A DNA stretch of 64,000 nt from Nematostella vectensis (lineage: Eukaryota; Cnidaria; Anthozoa; Actiniaria; Edwardsiidae). Positions 53,490-64,000 of the stretch are shown here, piece by piece. The position numbers and the translations under genes were made by a program. The stretch covers positions 4,030,001 through 4,094,000 of the forward strand of contig NC_064046.1 of NCBI RefSeq assembly GCF_932526225.1, read 5' to 3'. The notes beneath the pieces were generated by a model. It was not told the origin of the DNA. It saw only the letters and a list, made by a program, of their open reading frames with translations, and made no database searches. Position 1 is the stretch's first letter. The number at the start of each line of letters is the position of its first letter.

Positions 53490-53773
53490 TACTGTCGAAT
53501 CCGTTGTATCGCGACCCGCGTTTTCAAAACACAATTTGTTTTGGTATTCTGTTCCATCAGTAAAACCATTCTGAGCCAATCAGAGTCTCGCTTTGTGCAC
53601 TTCCCTGGCTATCCTCTGGACGAAAACCAGACAGTGTCGCGACAGAAAGCCGGGCAACTGCACTAGGCGAGAGATGGCAAGAATCTGATTGGCTTAGAAT
53701 AATTTGGCTGTCGGAAAAGAACAAATCGATGTGTTAAAAATGCGGCGTCGCGATACAACGGATTCGACAGTAA
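53490..53773. mobile_element. MITE with ACTGTCGAATCCGTTGTATC termini
   Basis: ACTGTCGAATCCGTTGTATC (53491) continuing GCGAC is the exact reverse complement of the right end, which finishes GGATTCGACAGT at 53772. TTA/TAA flanks suggest a TA target site. It is about 284 bp, non-coding, immediately after the histone cluster. Confidence 0.85.
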
Positions 53774-55672
53774 AAGTGTTAAATAAAGTCCAGCAATCTC
53801 AGAGCAAAGCATTGGTAACCTTCAATAATTGTTTTTATTTATCCATCTTCTTCGAGACGCATGGTTACTTTTGGTCGTAAAACTGCCATTTGCACCGCCT
53901 TAGTCAACTACAGTTAGTCAAAGTAAAAATAAAAACATGGTAATCGTCCGGATAGGATCAAAATAGGAAGCATGCGGCCCTTTTGATTTATTATTTTTCA
54001 TTTACTTCTTTTCTCTCCTTCATCAAAGATTTGTACGATTCACAAAGGATATTCCCGCGATGTTGCGAACGGGTGAAAAAAATGTAAAAGAAAAGCCTTG
54101 AAACGGGAACGTCTGCCTTTATTTCAGTGCCCAGGCACCGCCGACGCACGAAATTTGAACTTCTGAGGAACAAACAATAAAAAAGCAACAGAAATAAATA
54201 AGTCGCAATTTCCGATCTCTGAGAATAAGCAGGGTTGGGACTGGACAGACCCCTCGGGACATATATGCCTTCAACTAATGTACCTGAATTACACCAGTTG
54301 GCAGATGGACGATATATTTTTTTAAAATTTATTAATAACTTAGTACATCAAAACATTTGTCGGCATGTATTCTTCAAACATTACAGGGATAATTTCTTTG
54401 TATAATGTAGAAATTTTTAAATGTACATGGCTCTTCATGAATCCTTTATTAGGCAACAGACAAATTTCTAAGACACTCTAGGACATTCCCTGCTAGCAGA
54501 GGCCTCTTTTCTCTGTATTTCGAACGCCAGCCCAGCTAAAAAAAGTGAAGAGAGGCCTCTGCTAGCAGGGAAATAGGACATAGTTTTAGACTGTGATTGT
54601 TAATACTTCTGGGATTCATGTCAAGACTGGAAACTGAATTTGGGGGAAAGTTGAAAATTTATGCTTAAATGGGCAGATCAAGGGATTGGCCTAGAGGGCA
54701 TCGGGTCCGCTATTTTCTGAGATTTTGCTTACAGATGTAAAGAGTTATCCCATGGAAGAGCAATGAATCCAGCCCCTCCTTTATGAAAATTCTAGCTTTC
54801 AACCCTTTTCGTAGAAACTCCTGGATCTTTCTGGCTTCTTTCAAAATTTCAGTTGTATGTATTCCATTTAATCCCTGTGAAACATCACACGACATAGCCA
54901 GGGCAGCTGACAGGTAGCCCAAACTCTTTATTTGTCCCTATTGATTTTACGGTATACATAGGGTGAAAATCAAGTAACTAAATTGTTAAAATTTTTGTCA
55001 TAGCAGAGCGGATACAGGGGGGTGGATTGGGTGGATATCCACCCCCCTTTTTGAGTAAAAAGTTACTTTGTTTGAAAATAATTGTCTGAGGGTCAGGAGG
55101 TACTGTCCAATTTCCTTCGCCTGCATGACTTTGTTGACGCTACAACTCCAATTCAGCGTGAAGTAATGTATTGAGATCTATGTAGTGACCTACCAAGAAC
55201 CACTGGATCAGTTATAAGCCATCTATCCGGCCATTATCCACCCTCCATTTTGAAATTCTGGATCCGCCCCTGCATAGGACTGAAAACCTCAGTCATAAAC
55301 ATGGCCTGAACAATTTCCAGCCCTGCATGAAGAAGCATACCTTTTTATGTTCTTGAAAAAAAAATTGTGCAGACATACTACCAACATGCCTCGCCCGGAC
55401 ACATTTCTGCATGGTTGCTTATTATGTAACCTTCTTTACAGTACACGATGAACGAAAACTAAATCTAGATCCAGGCACATCTGCTAGGGGTGATTGTTTG
55501 GTGGGCCCAAAAAAACAGTAGTTTCTATAGAATCACCAAATCTTAGATTTTTTGCATGTGATATCTCTGAATGCACACCTTTCTCCCCTTAACAAACCCT
55601 GGCTATGTGCCTATCAACACTATCAAAGTAAACATGTGAATATTTTTGAATAACCAGAAGATTAGAGCTGTA
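53774..55672. other. Intergenic downstream of ARL2BP
   Basis: No supported gene. It holds the foldback at 54488 and a block around 55008-55080 (GGATACAGGGGGGTGGATTG...CACCCCCCTTTTTGAG) that looks repeat-derived. A minus-strand 70-codon frame at 54710-54922 lacks context. Confidence 0.45.
54488..54570. repeat. Foldback CCCTGCTAGCAGAGGCCTCT
   Basis: CCCTGCTAGCAGAGGCCTCT (54488) and its exact reverse complement AGAGGCCTCTGCTAGCAGGG (54551-54570) flank a loop of about 43 bp. This is the shape of a very short MITE. Confidence 0.85.
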
Positions 55673-58600
55673 TTATCTGGCCTGGTCTTTGTTAAGTGTT
55701 GGTGAGTCAGGGTCAATCTGCATTTCTTGTTCTTCTGACTCACATCCTGCAATAGATGATCTTACTGTCATCAGGTCACTAAAGTCTATTGCCGTGCCTT
55801 CCTTTTCCTGAGAGAGTAAAAAATAATAGTATGTAAGCTTAGCAAAATTGTTTGTATCCAGTTATTTATTGTCAAAGATTAAAATGAAAGACATATTGAG
55901 GAAGGTCAGCCAGATATAATATATTACCGAGGCAAATTTGACCATCAAAATCAAAAAACTTGACTATTTGTTTGTTTTTATGTAAAATGGTAGAACCAGA
56001 CTATAATTCATATGGTAATTGGTAATATGGTAATTGTATGAGCTTGCAGTCTTTTTTAATAATATTGGTTCTATCAATAAAACATCCTTGGTTCTAATTA
56101 ACTAAACAAATAAGGCAAATGCCACACTTTCCCCATGTTGGCTAAGGCCCGGAAAAGCCTTGGTATGGGTTGTTTTGGGAATTTCAATGGATACATTGCT
56201 CTGCTAAAGCAGGACTGCAAATTATTTCTTCACTTTATATCAAACACTTGTCAGCCCCTGGGAAACTTTGTGGAAAAAATGCTAAATTTGGTGGGATATC
56301 AAGGCCCATTTATAGGTCATTATTTTATACATCAATGAATAAGTAACTTGACTTACAGCCTTATAATCTAGCATTGTCTGTTTGAAAGCCAGGAAATCTG
56401 TAAAACTGATCAGTATATCATAAATGTCTCCGTCTATCTGCTCTGGTCTCCGTCTGAAATACAAATATAATAAAAAATGATATTAGTTTCAGTCTATCAC
56501 AGAGACATAAAAAGTAAAATAAATTTTTTTTTATCTATTAAGAACCAAGGGTCCTAAACACATCACCCAGAGATGGGGTGCTTATTATCCATGACCACTC
56601 ACTTGGGAGGTTACCCCCACCCAGGACCGCTTACATACTAGGGGGGGGGGGGGTATCACACAGGACCATAGCAGTAAAGCCTCTCTACCAAACAGAGAGT
56701 TCCAACTCTCATGACCATTTGACCATGCTCTCTCACACCCACCCAATGAAAGTTCAATTTCTCATGACCATTTGACCATGCTTTCTCACACCCTCTCATC
56801 AACCCTTCTTATTCATAAAAAAAATTAAAATGAGAGGCAACATTTGACCATATCCATTAGAGCTAATAAGAGTATTTTGGTCTGTCTTTTTACCAATTTG
56901 GATAAAAATGTGACTATTCACTCTCAAAGACAATTTGATCACAGCCCGATGAGAGCTGAAAAAGAGAATCTAGAGGCTTAAGTCTAAGAGTCCAGCTACT
57001 ATTCCTTGGACAGGATGCTAGTCCATTGTGGCTCCCTCGCCTTATGCTAGCACCCACGGAACAAGCACAAGTAATATTTTTATCTTTTTGGTATGTTGTG
57101 GCTGGGGCTTTTACCAATGACCTCCCCCTCAAGAATTAGAGTCCCTACCATTAATCCATCTTAGCTGTAAGGCTAAAATATATTTCAAGGTTAAATTTCT
57201 AATTCTTGCCTTCATTAATAAAACAGCTATTTGAAATGGTATGTTTTATCCCTCTGGGATTAGATTTGCTAATGTTTCAGGTGTTACTGTAAGCCATTTG
57301 CTCTGACAAAGAGCTAACACTCAAGGCCCTATCACATGCAAGCTAGGCATGTTGTCAGAGTAGGGATAGGGATAGGGAAATGGCCTGTTATAACCTAGTG
57401 GTTAAGGCAAAGAATATTGGCCTCCTTATGTCTCTTATCCCAGTCCCAGTGGCTAACACCCATGGCTATGGCCTACAGTCTGGCTCAGCGACCGTTGCCC
57501 CGGTTACTAAGCAAACTGACAAGCTGAATAGCTTTTGTACATATCGCTATCAGTAGTATTTATATATCTATCTATTTTGACTGTATGCTGACTGCCCTGT
57601 AATTCAGGTCTAACTACGAATTATTCATTCATTCAGAATTTCAGCAAAGCTGATCTGTTTTCACAGGGCGTAAAACATAACCTCCTTGTTTTGATGAATT
57701 TCCCTGATTCTACCACGCCTGAGCAGACTACCTTGTTATTCTACAGCTTGTCTGTTGTTTTTCTAGCGATATCATTTTATGAAGTGGTTATAATATTTTA
57801 CCATCACAAACTTACTGTAAATTTTTCATGAACTCTTCCATGTTAAAAGACTGCATTCTTCTATGCAACTGTTCATCAATGTATTTTTCAATTTTATTAA
57901 CCTAGAAAATAAAAGACTTTGTAAAGTTACTTTCACTTTTCACTTTGAAAGTGGATGAAGTGGATTTAAAGTAAGTAGGGAAAAATATAACAGTAGCACA
58001 CAAACTTACATATTCTTTAAATATGTCTGTATATATTAACTTGTTTTCTTCTGTGTCCTCAAAATGCTGATAGTGTTCCTCCATAAAATTTTTGACAATA
58101 GTCTGAAAAGACTCCTCTACAAATAGAACATAATAATAAACATTTGCAGAGAAGGGTACATATTAATAGAAAAAAATGCTCCTCTACAAATAGAAACAAA
58201 AAAAAATACATTTGCAGATAAGAGTAAGTGGAATATCCTTCATTGCAATATTTCTTGGAAAAAATCCACAACACACAAAACCCTACCCATTATGATATCT
58301 TCTAGATGACCAACTGTTGTGTCAAACTTTTTATCTGAGCGACTGCTTGACCTAACGAATGCGAACAAATAGCATGAGATGTGTTATTATCCATGAAACA
58401 AAAAAATAAAATCAAACAGACGAAATTTTATGACGTCTATGTAACTGTGGGTAACTGTGGGTAACCACTATCATGTACTTCAACACTGGTAAATAAAGTA
58501 ATTTCAGGTCAGAATCATGCTAAAAACAATAGTACAATTAGATCAATATCCAAGCAACAAAAACATCACTTAAAAAAGAACAACAACATAAAACATTCCA

Positions 58601-58820
58601 CAGATTTTCACCTCGAAATTACAAACTAATCTTAAAAACAGCCACATTTTCAATTTCAATTCATACAATTATGATCATTATAAACCATAATGTTCTACCA
58701 CTGATTCGAAAACAGACAAAACATCTTGTCTTCAAAGGAGTCAAAAGTATGCTCAAAAACCAAATCGATTATTCTTATTTAAAATCACACCCACCTTCCA
58801 ACAGCCAAATTTTCCTCCAT
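55673..58820 (-). CDS. ARL2BP: ADP-ribosylation factor-like 2 binding protein (BART domain), 171 aa
   Basis: Coding exons 58820-58795, 58351-58287, 58116-58010, 57901-57816, 56453-56357 and 55807-55673 join in frame into 172 codons including stop. Hallmarks in order are FDTTVGHLEDIIM, the near-invariant FEDTEENKLIYTDIFKEY, VNKIEKYIDEQLHRRM and DGDIYDILISFTDFLAFKQT, followed by LDYKAEKEG. The length is close to the vertebrate protein (about 163 aa). ARL2BP binds GTP-loaded ARL2 and ARL3, shuttles between mitochondria, centrosome and nucleus, and is needed for ciliary function. A non-coding first exon (ending 58927) carries an out-of-frame ATG at 58952, which opens a uORF across the real start. 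Translation from 58820 is the only frame that preserves the family. Confidence 0.93.
57360..57640 (+). repeat. SINE-like interspersed repeat
   Basis: CTAGTGGTTAAGGC (about 57402) resembles a pol III A box, and the stretch resembles a tRNA-headed SINE ending in simple ATTCATTCATTC near 57624. The B box is not clear. It is in an ARL2BP intron. A related-looking block (GACAGGATGCTAGTCCATTG) is at about 57010. Confidence 0.35.
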
Positions 58821-58952
58821 ATTTAAAGGATGTAGCCCTATAAAATGGTTGAAAATAATTTGTTAGGGTTTTGGTCACCAGGTAAAACAAGCGAGAGAAA
58901 AAATATAAATGTTTTGTTCTTCTCACCCGCCATCTTGGATTCTAACTGCCAT

Positions 58953-59165
58953 AATGGGAGAATCCGCTGCCCCTGAGATTGCTTTATATAAACGGGATGA
59001 CGCGGGATAGAACGGGACTACTGCGGGTTAGTGTGGCCCTTTCTAGCTCACGGATTTATTATTTTTTTTGTTGTTGTTGTTTTGAAATGGAACACTTTAT
59101 GGTCACATAAAATGTCTTACTTGCTTTGAATAAATGTTTTGGAATATATATTATATCTCAATAAA
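58953..59165. promoter_or_regulatory. Putative bidirectional promoter of ARL2BP and the 59166 ORF
   Basis: About 210 bp separate the two opposite-facing start codons. TTTATATAAA (58984-58993) is symmetrical and could serve either direction. Functional use is inference. Confidence 0.35.
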
Positions 59166-59366
59166 ATGGGAACTTTGCCCAGTCCCCTAGCATACGCGTC
59201 CCAGCCTCGAATTTCACGTGTAATATTATTCGGAAATTGTCCAGACCGACTCCCGACAGAGTCTTCCATGCAAAGGCCATGCGAGATCGAGCTCATCGAG
59301 CAGACCCATTACACGAAGAAGTATCATCTCTTAAATCCATCACTTAAAATTGATGTCGAGGTTTGA
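59166..59366 (+). CDS. Small ORF, 66 aa, unrecognised
   Basis: ATG 59166 opens MGTLPSPLAYASQPRISRVI and the frame ends at TGA 59366 (LLNPSLKIDVEV). It is polar with three Cys, and has no signal peptide or membrane segment. It is divergent from ARL2BP across a short interval, which is its main support. It could be a complete micro-protein, or a first exon using the weak donor GAG|GTTTGA at 59361 with later exons outside recognisable sequence. I do not recognise the family. Confidence 0.35.
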   Translation: MGTLPSPLAYASQPRISRVILFGNCPDRLPTESSMQRPCEIELIEQTHYTKKYHLLNPSLKIDVEV

Positions 59367-60620
59367 GAGGAACCTTTGAGAGTGTGGTCCATATTTTAGT
59401 GCATAAGTGAGACGAATTGGACCCAAGACTCCCCTGCTAACGACGTGAGAACGACCAGTCGACTACCAAAATAAACAATTCACGATCAAGAGAGAAAGAA
59501 CAAAACTTTCAAGCTCCGAGAAAACGTAGCCGAGATTCTTTTGGAGACCCTTCAAGTGCCAATGTGGTTTAGCATTTGAATGGGTTCCGCATAATGTTGA
59601 CAATTTGACGTTGGCTGGTTTGTATTCTTTTGAGTTCCTTTGGGAACCATGGACGTCTGGGAGGATAAAGGCATGCGATAATGATGATCTCTAAGCCTGG
59701 GAAAAACAAGTAAACCACGATGGGCTGCTGTGGAACGAAATCGAGAAAGTCGATCGATTTGGACGGTGGCTCTTATACCAAGGAAATCAAACTCGGGCTG
59801 AAGTAAGTTCAGTTGATTATACATTATAGTGCTAAACATGATCATTCCTAATATATTGGCATTTTGGACACTGCAAAGGATATACTTTTTGTGATGGCGT
59901 TGGCGATAATTTTTACTAGGGCGAATCTTCGTGTGTTTGAATTTTAATGCGCAGAATTATTTTCCCGCTTGGATAATTATTGATCATTTTGCGCCCGAGC
60001 GAGCTTTTAAATTTCTCGTGTGTGCGAGAATTCTATTTCTGGTTTCCGGAATAATTGACGCTTTAATTAATGACTCAGAACAAGGCAAAACATATGTCGC
60101 CATGAATGAATGTTTTAAGGTTGTTTTAAATTGTTGTTTTTTGTGTGCTAGTAAGTGAATTTCACCTAACCGTTATGTACATTTCATGGCATGATACATT
60201 TCCGTGTCTTGTATGACATATAGCTCAATTGGATGATAAGTCTTGCCCGATTATAATCTAGAAGAAAAAAATAACCTTTAAAAAGCAAAAACCGCGATCT
60301 TCTCTATGAAAACAGTTGTTTCACGTTTCTGGTAAAATGTAATGCTACCTTCCTCACACGGGATAACATGCTGAGCCATCACAAGTGGACCTTATTAATT
60401 TCTTACTCTTCATTCATTAAAAGACATTAAACCTCATAAAAAGGGCTTAATAAGGTTTAAATGCACTTCAACGCCAAGTTCTAATTCTTTTTTTGTAATT
60501 GAGAATGGATCATGATAACAATACCTCATCGAGCCAAGTCTGTTGCGCTGGAATAAAATAGGGTGTGTTAACCTCTACTCCTGTTTGCAATTATTGTAGA
60601 CACCTGGTCATGCTCATTCG

Positions 60621-60815
60621 TTGCTACTCGGATAAGTCAAACCCCCCGCTAAATCAAGCTAACATTGTATTCCCTAGATGTTAATTTTTATTTATTGCTA
60701 CTCGGATAAGTCGAACTCCCCGCTAACTCAAGCTAACATTGTATTCCCTAGAAGTTAATTTTGATTCATTGCTACTCGGAAAAGTCGAACTCCCCGCCAA
60801 CTCGAGCTACTGTGA
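60621..60815. repeat. 74-bp tandem repeat, about 2.6 copies
   Basis: TTGCTACTCGGATAAGTCRA begins units at 60621, 60695 and 60769. Each contains CCCCGCTAACTCAAGCTAAC and ATTCCCTAGA. Confidence 0.85.
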
Positions 60816-60850
60816 GACACGATTAATAGAACTCGGATAAAATTAAATTT

Positions 60851-61100
60851 AAAGCCGCATTGTCACCAGTTTACTTCCGGTCGATTACGTAACAATATCC
60901 GATGATTTTTAACGGAAAACGGGAAAAATATTTCAAAATATTGAAAGCAGTGTGTTTATTGGAAGTTTCTTTGAGGATGTGATTGATAATTTAGAGCGGA
61001 TGGCCTGTTTAATATCTCGGATTTTAATAGATTCTTTTGTCTTTTAACGGTTGAGGTTTCCGTCGGACCTCCGGAAGTAAACTGGTGACAATGCGGCTTT
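60851..61100. mobile_element. MITE with AAAGCCGCATTGTCACCAGT termini
   Basis: AAAGCCGCATTGTCACCAGT continuing TTACTTCCGG (60851-60880) is the exact reverse complement of the right end at 61071-61100. The 30-bp termini enclose a non-coding interior. Confidence 0.9.
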
Positions 61101-61644
61101 AATATGAGAGGGGAGACTCTGCATTAATCTACCTTTAGGGGTATACAAAAATTTTCTCTGCTATCCCTTAGGGGGTCTTACCCCAATGTTGATCCAACGC
61201 CCGAATCTTTTTTTACCAAAAAAACACAAGTCAACTGAGCGCAATACTTCCGCCTTTATTGTCAGTACCTAACGGAAGAGCTATCTATAGACCACGCCCA
61301 GTGTGCTATCCCTTAGGGGTAATAATTGCTGTTGACCACACCAAAATTACTATCCATGTAGGGTTTATTTAATTGTATTGCAAATTGTGTAAATTTATTT
61401 TGCCGAGGATAACGCCCATCGGTTTTAACGTATCACACTCGCGATGTTTTTCCCATTTTTAGAAATCCTATGATGCTCTCCTTTTATTCACGAGTGGATT
61501 AATGGTTCCAAGTGCGGCATTATAAAAGCTTTTAGAAATAGGAAGATAAGATGTAGGGTTTTAATGCCATTCATTTATCCTCTCCTATGTTTTCAAGTGT
61601 AATATGATAAGGGAAATTGAAGGAGTCTTTTTGGACTCCTAGAG

Positions 61645-61980
61645 GCTGGTTCTCACTAACTATGCTAGGACGCATGCGAAACAAACGCAATTTTACCGAT
61701 TCCCACTGAAACGCTAGTTCAAGAGCAATAAAAAGATACACTTCTTGATTTCTTGTCTTCTTGGCGTTCGTGTCCGACCCGTTCTCACTTGTGTTGCGCT
61801 TGACAGATTATCTCACTTGTGTTTGTTTGACTGATTTCCACTTTATGTGTTGCGTTTGTGTTTGACCGATTTTCACTTGTGTCGCTTGCGTTTGTGTTTG
61901 AACGATTCTCACTTGTGCTGCGCTTCTGTTTGACACCGATTCTCACTTGTTGTATTGCACTTGCTTTTTGTTTGTCCGAA
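61645..61980. repeat. Decayed relative of the GGTTCTCACT MITE with degenerate internal repeats
   Basis: GGCTGGTTCTCACTA at 61646 echoes the element at 40484. Irregular copies of GATTYTCACTTGTG and GCGTTTGTGTTTGACCGA follow. No clear right terminus. Confidence 0.5.
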
Positions 61981-63282
61981 TGAGTAAAAAATAAATAAAA
62001 TTATAAAAAAAAGACTAAACTCAGTTTTAAACTGTCTATCATGTCATTTCATGTTGTGTGGTATCCAAATTTACCCAGAAAAAAGTTATGGGTTTAATAA
62101 AGACGGATATTATAATTTCCATGAAAAGACTTAGTAATTATTTTTGTGACAGTTACGGAAACAGATTTTATGATGTTTATGAAATGATGTAATGTCACAC
62201 CAAAATACGTGCTCATATTGGAGAAATTTCCCTTGTTAGGTTAATGGGGAATGATGTTAAGTTATAAAAAGATTCACACTTAGATATCACGTGACTTTTT
62301 GGGCGGCAAACTGCGCGCTCTGCGGCTTTAGGCGGCAAAATAACAACAAAAAACAGTTTTTATGTTAGAAGGGTTTTTTTGGTTGAAATATCTCTTTTTT
62401 TGTCGCCCTCTGGCGTGAATCGAGTAAAAGCTCATGAGACGCGACTCGTCGTGACATCTGCTTGTCAATGGATGTCATATGTTTTGGGGCTGACGCCAAT
62501 AGTTAAGAGGCATTTTTGTGATTGGCTGGGGGGGGGGATGCGCAGGCATAGGTATCATATGGAAAAAGCATAGTATTTTAAGATTCGTTAATAAGAAATG
62601 CGCACCCCCCTGTGCGTACCCCCCTGTGTAATTGCCTGCCAAATAACCACCGTCCAGGGGAGGGAGAGTATCTACAAACATCATTGGTAATCCTGTGATT
62701 CTCCTCGAATGTTTGCTTATTGTTGAAAAGTAGTCGTACATACATCATGTGAAGTTTAACTTTATTTTGTTTTGACAAAAATTTCAAACTCAAGGAGTTT
62801 TACATCGGAGTTCTATAATTATCCTGAAAGTGTACCGAAAGACATATGGATACTTTACGACGCAGCTTAAGGAAGGTTCGATTTAGGTATGAATCATGTC
62901 TTCCAAATTCTGAATAATTTTATATTATTGTTGACTCATTACACACCAGGTCCCATACAATAACCATTATCTTTTGACCTTGTAAAACAGCTTTCAGCAT
63001 AAAACTGCCAAATCTTAGAGCTATAACTACGATTTATAATCACACTTTATGAAAATATCTACTCTTTTTAATGTAAGTATGCTTAGTGAGTCATAAGCTT
63101 GTATATTGGTTTTAACTATATATTCAGCTATATATTGATAGTTTATTTATTAAATCATAAGCTTGTGTATTTGTTTTTCAATGTATATTTAGCTATATAT
63201 TTATGGTTTATTTAGAAAGTCATAAGAGCTTGTATAATTGATTATACCTAGTAATTGAGATTTATATTCGTCCTTTATTCAG

Positions 63283-63983
63283 GGATACCAAACACGGCAG
63301 CTACCAATCCCTTAACAGGCTTAACGAAGTGGCAGCCACAGAGAACTATGAATCACCGACTAAGGACTTCCAACTCTCTCTCCCAAACTACGAGTCGTCC
63401 ACAAAGGACTTTCACTCAAGCACAGAACTGGTTAAAGAGTCTACGACATCTCTTGAGCAGTTACTGGGCAAAAGACACAAAAAGCCGTCACAAGGGATCA
63501 ACGGAAAGTACTCTGACGGCCGCCGTGTACACTCGCTTGAATTCCTGGATTCTACTGGTGAAAGGGAGGGAAATAATTTGTCACGAAGCACAGGCGCGCT
63601 ATCACCGGGGTCAATAAATGTCGATATTAACCCGATAGCTAAGCATAAAGACGACCCTGGAATGGGGATTCACTCACTTGAACGGGAGCCACGTAGATTG
63701 CAACCGGCTAAACGAGAAAAAGAAAAGTGGAAAAGTGAGCCGATTTTGTCTGAATTCCCGGACGATGAACGCCGCCCAAAGGAAAAAGTCGGCTCATTCC
63801 CCAACGTGTTGCAAGAGCCCGCAGAAGAACGGACCAGCGGTCGTAAACACAGACGTGCCCATGCGCGTGGGGATCCTCAAACGGTCGACGAACTTCGCGC
63901 GCAAGTGTTCATGGGGAATTTGGAGGTTAAGGTTCCGAACACAGATAAGATTGTGCGGATTTTCACCAGTTCTACGTTTACTG
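63283..63983 (+). CDS. Partial NWD1/NPHP3/TEP1-like protein (exon leading into a DUF4062-type region)
   Basis: The exon is bounded by a TTTATTCAG acceptor (entry phase 2) and a donor TACTG|GTAGGT (exit phase 1), giving 233 full codons. Most of it is hydrophilic linker. NYESPTKDF is followed 14 residues later by NYESSTKDF, an internal duplication. A basic segment (RRLQPAKREKEKWK, later GRKHRRAHAR) follows, and the end VFMGNLEVKVPNTDKIVRIF then TSSTFTG. The (V/I)RIF.SSTF.D motif starts the N-terminal domain of NACHT-type proteins such as NWD1 and nephrocystin-3, and the split GAx codon would supply the Asp. The NACHT and repeat domains would lie beyond the window. Assignment rests on this one motif. 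Confidence 0.6.
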
Positions 63984-64000
63984 GTAGGTGAGGGATGGCC

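Larger units (their letters stand above)
59370..63282. other. Intergenic or long intron, no exon recognised
   Basis: Holds the 74-bp repeats at 60621, the MITE at 60851 and the CTCACTTGTG-rich block at 61645. The last 400 bp are AT-rich with repeated CATAAGCTTGTAT and AGCTATATATT motifs (about 63095-63240). Any 5' exon of the gene at 63283 within it escaped me. Confidence 0.45.

Noticed and set aside
54710-54922. Minus-strand 70-codon frame
   Set aside because: No homology that I recognise, no promoter or splice context, and it lies beyond the ARL2BP stop codon.

Overview
This window is animal nuclear DNA: intron-containing genes with GT-AG junctions, a replication-dependent histone quintet, AATAAA signals, and many short inverted-repeat transposons and minisatellites. 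The AT-rich composition, the invertebrate-type histones and the gene content suggest an anthozoan cnidarian, most likely a sea anemone of the Nematostella type. That assignment is an inference from recall and was not searched. Exon boundaries below were read by eye from splice signals, and reading-frame phase was checked across every junction.

Layout. 1-2 kb: a complete Tigger/pogo-type DNA transposon (771-1936) that carries a HIRAN-like ORF instead of a transposase. 2.2-9.3 kb (+): the 3' part of a single-pass receptor with a GPS-like cysteine module, a Gly/Ser/Thr mucin-like stalk, a SEA-like module, one membrane segment and a cytoplasmic tail with six YxN motifs. 9.3-19.2 kb: a gene-poor stretch of repeats and MITEs. 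19.5-20.1 kb (+): an intronless orphan gene with a TATA/CRE promoter. 23.8-24.9 kb (-): an intronless beta-propeller-like protein with a C-terminal SOCS box. 26.6-30.5 kb and 32.2-38.3 kb (-): two tandem paralogues encoding secreted proteins with a long low-complexity exon followed by a CAP domain. Their exon phases are identical (1, 1, 2), but the linker exons are unrelated. One linker is Thr-rich, and the other looks like translated telomere-type repeat plus polyproline. 41.5-47.4 kb (-): a complete nine-exon mRNA cap guanine-N7 methyltransferase gene (RNMT). 49.4-53.4 kb: histones H1(+), H3(-), H4(+), H2A(-), H2B(+), each followed by the histone 3' stem-loop. The H3 gene lacks two bases next to its stop codon. 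55.7-58.8 kb (-): a complete ARL2BP gene with a possible divergent small ORF at 59.2 kb. 63.3-64 kb (+): an exon of a gene whose product ends, at the window edge, in the SSTF motif that opens the DUF4062-type region of NWD1/NPHP3/TEP1-like NACHT proteins.

The genes do not form one pathway. RNMT, the histones and ARL2BP are housekeeping genes. The receptor, SOCS-box protein, CAP/mucin pair and NWD-like exon are the accessory and possibly signalling or immune-facing part. Most of the remaining sequence is small transposon-derived inverted repeats and tandem arrays, several inside introns of the genes above.
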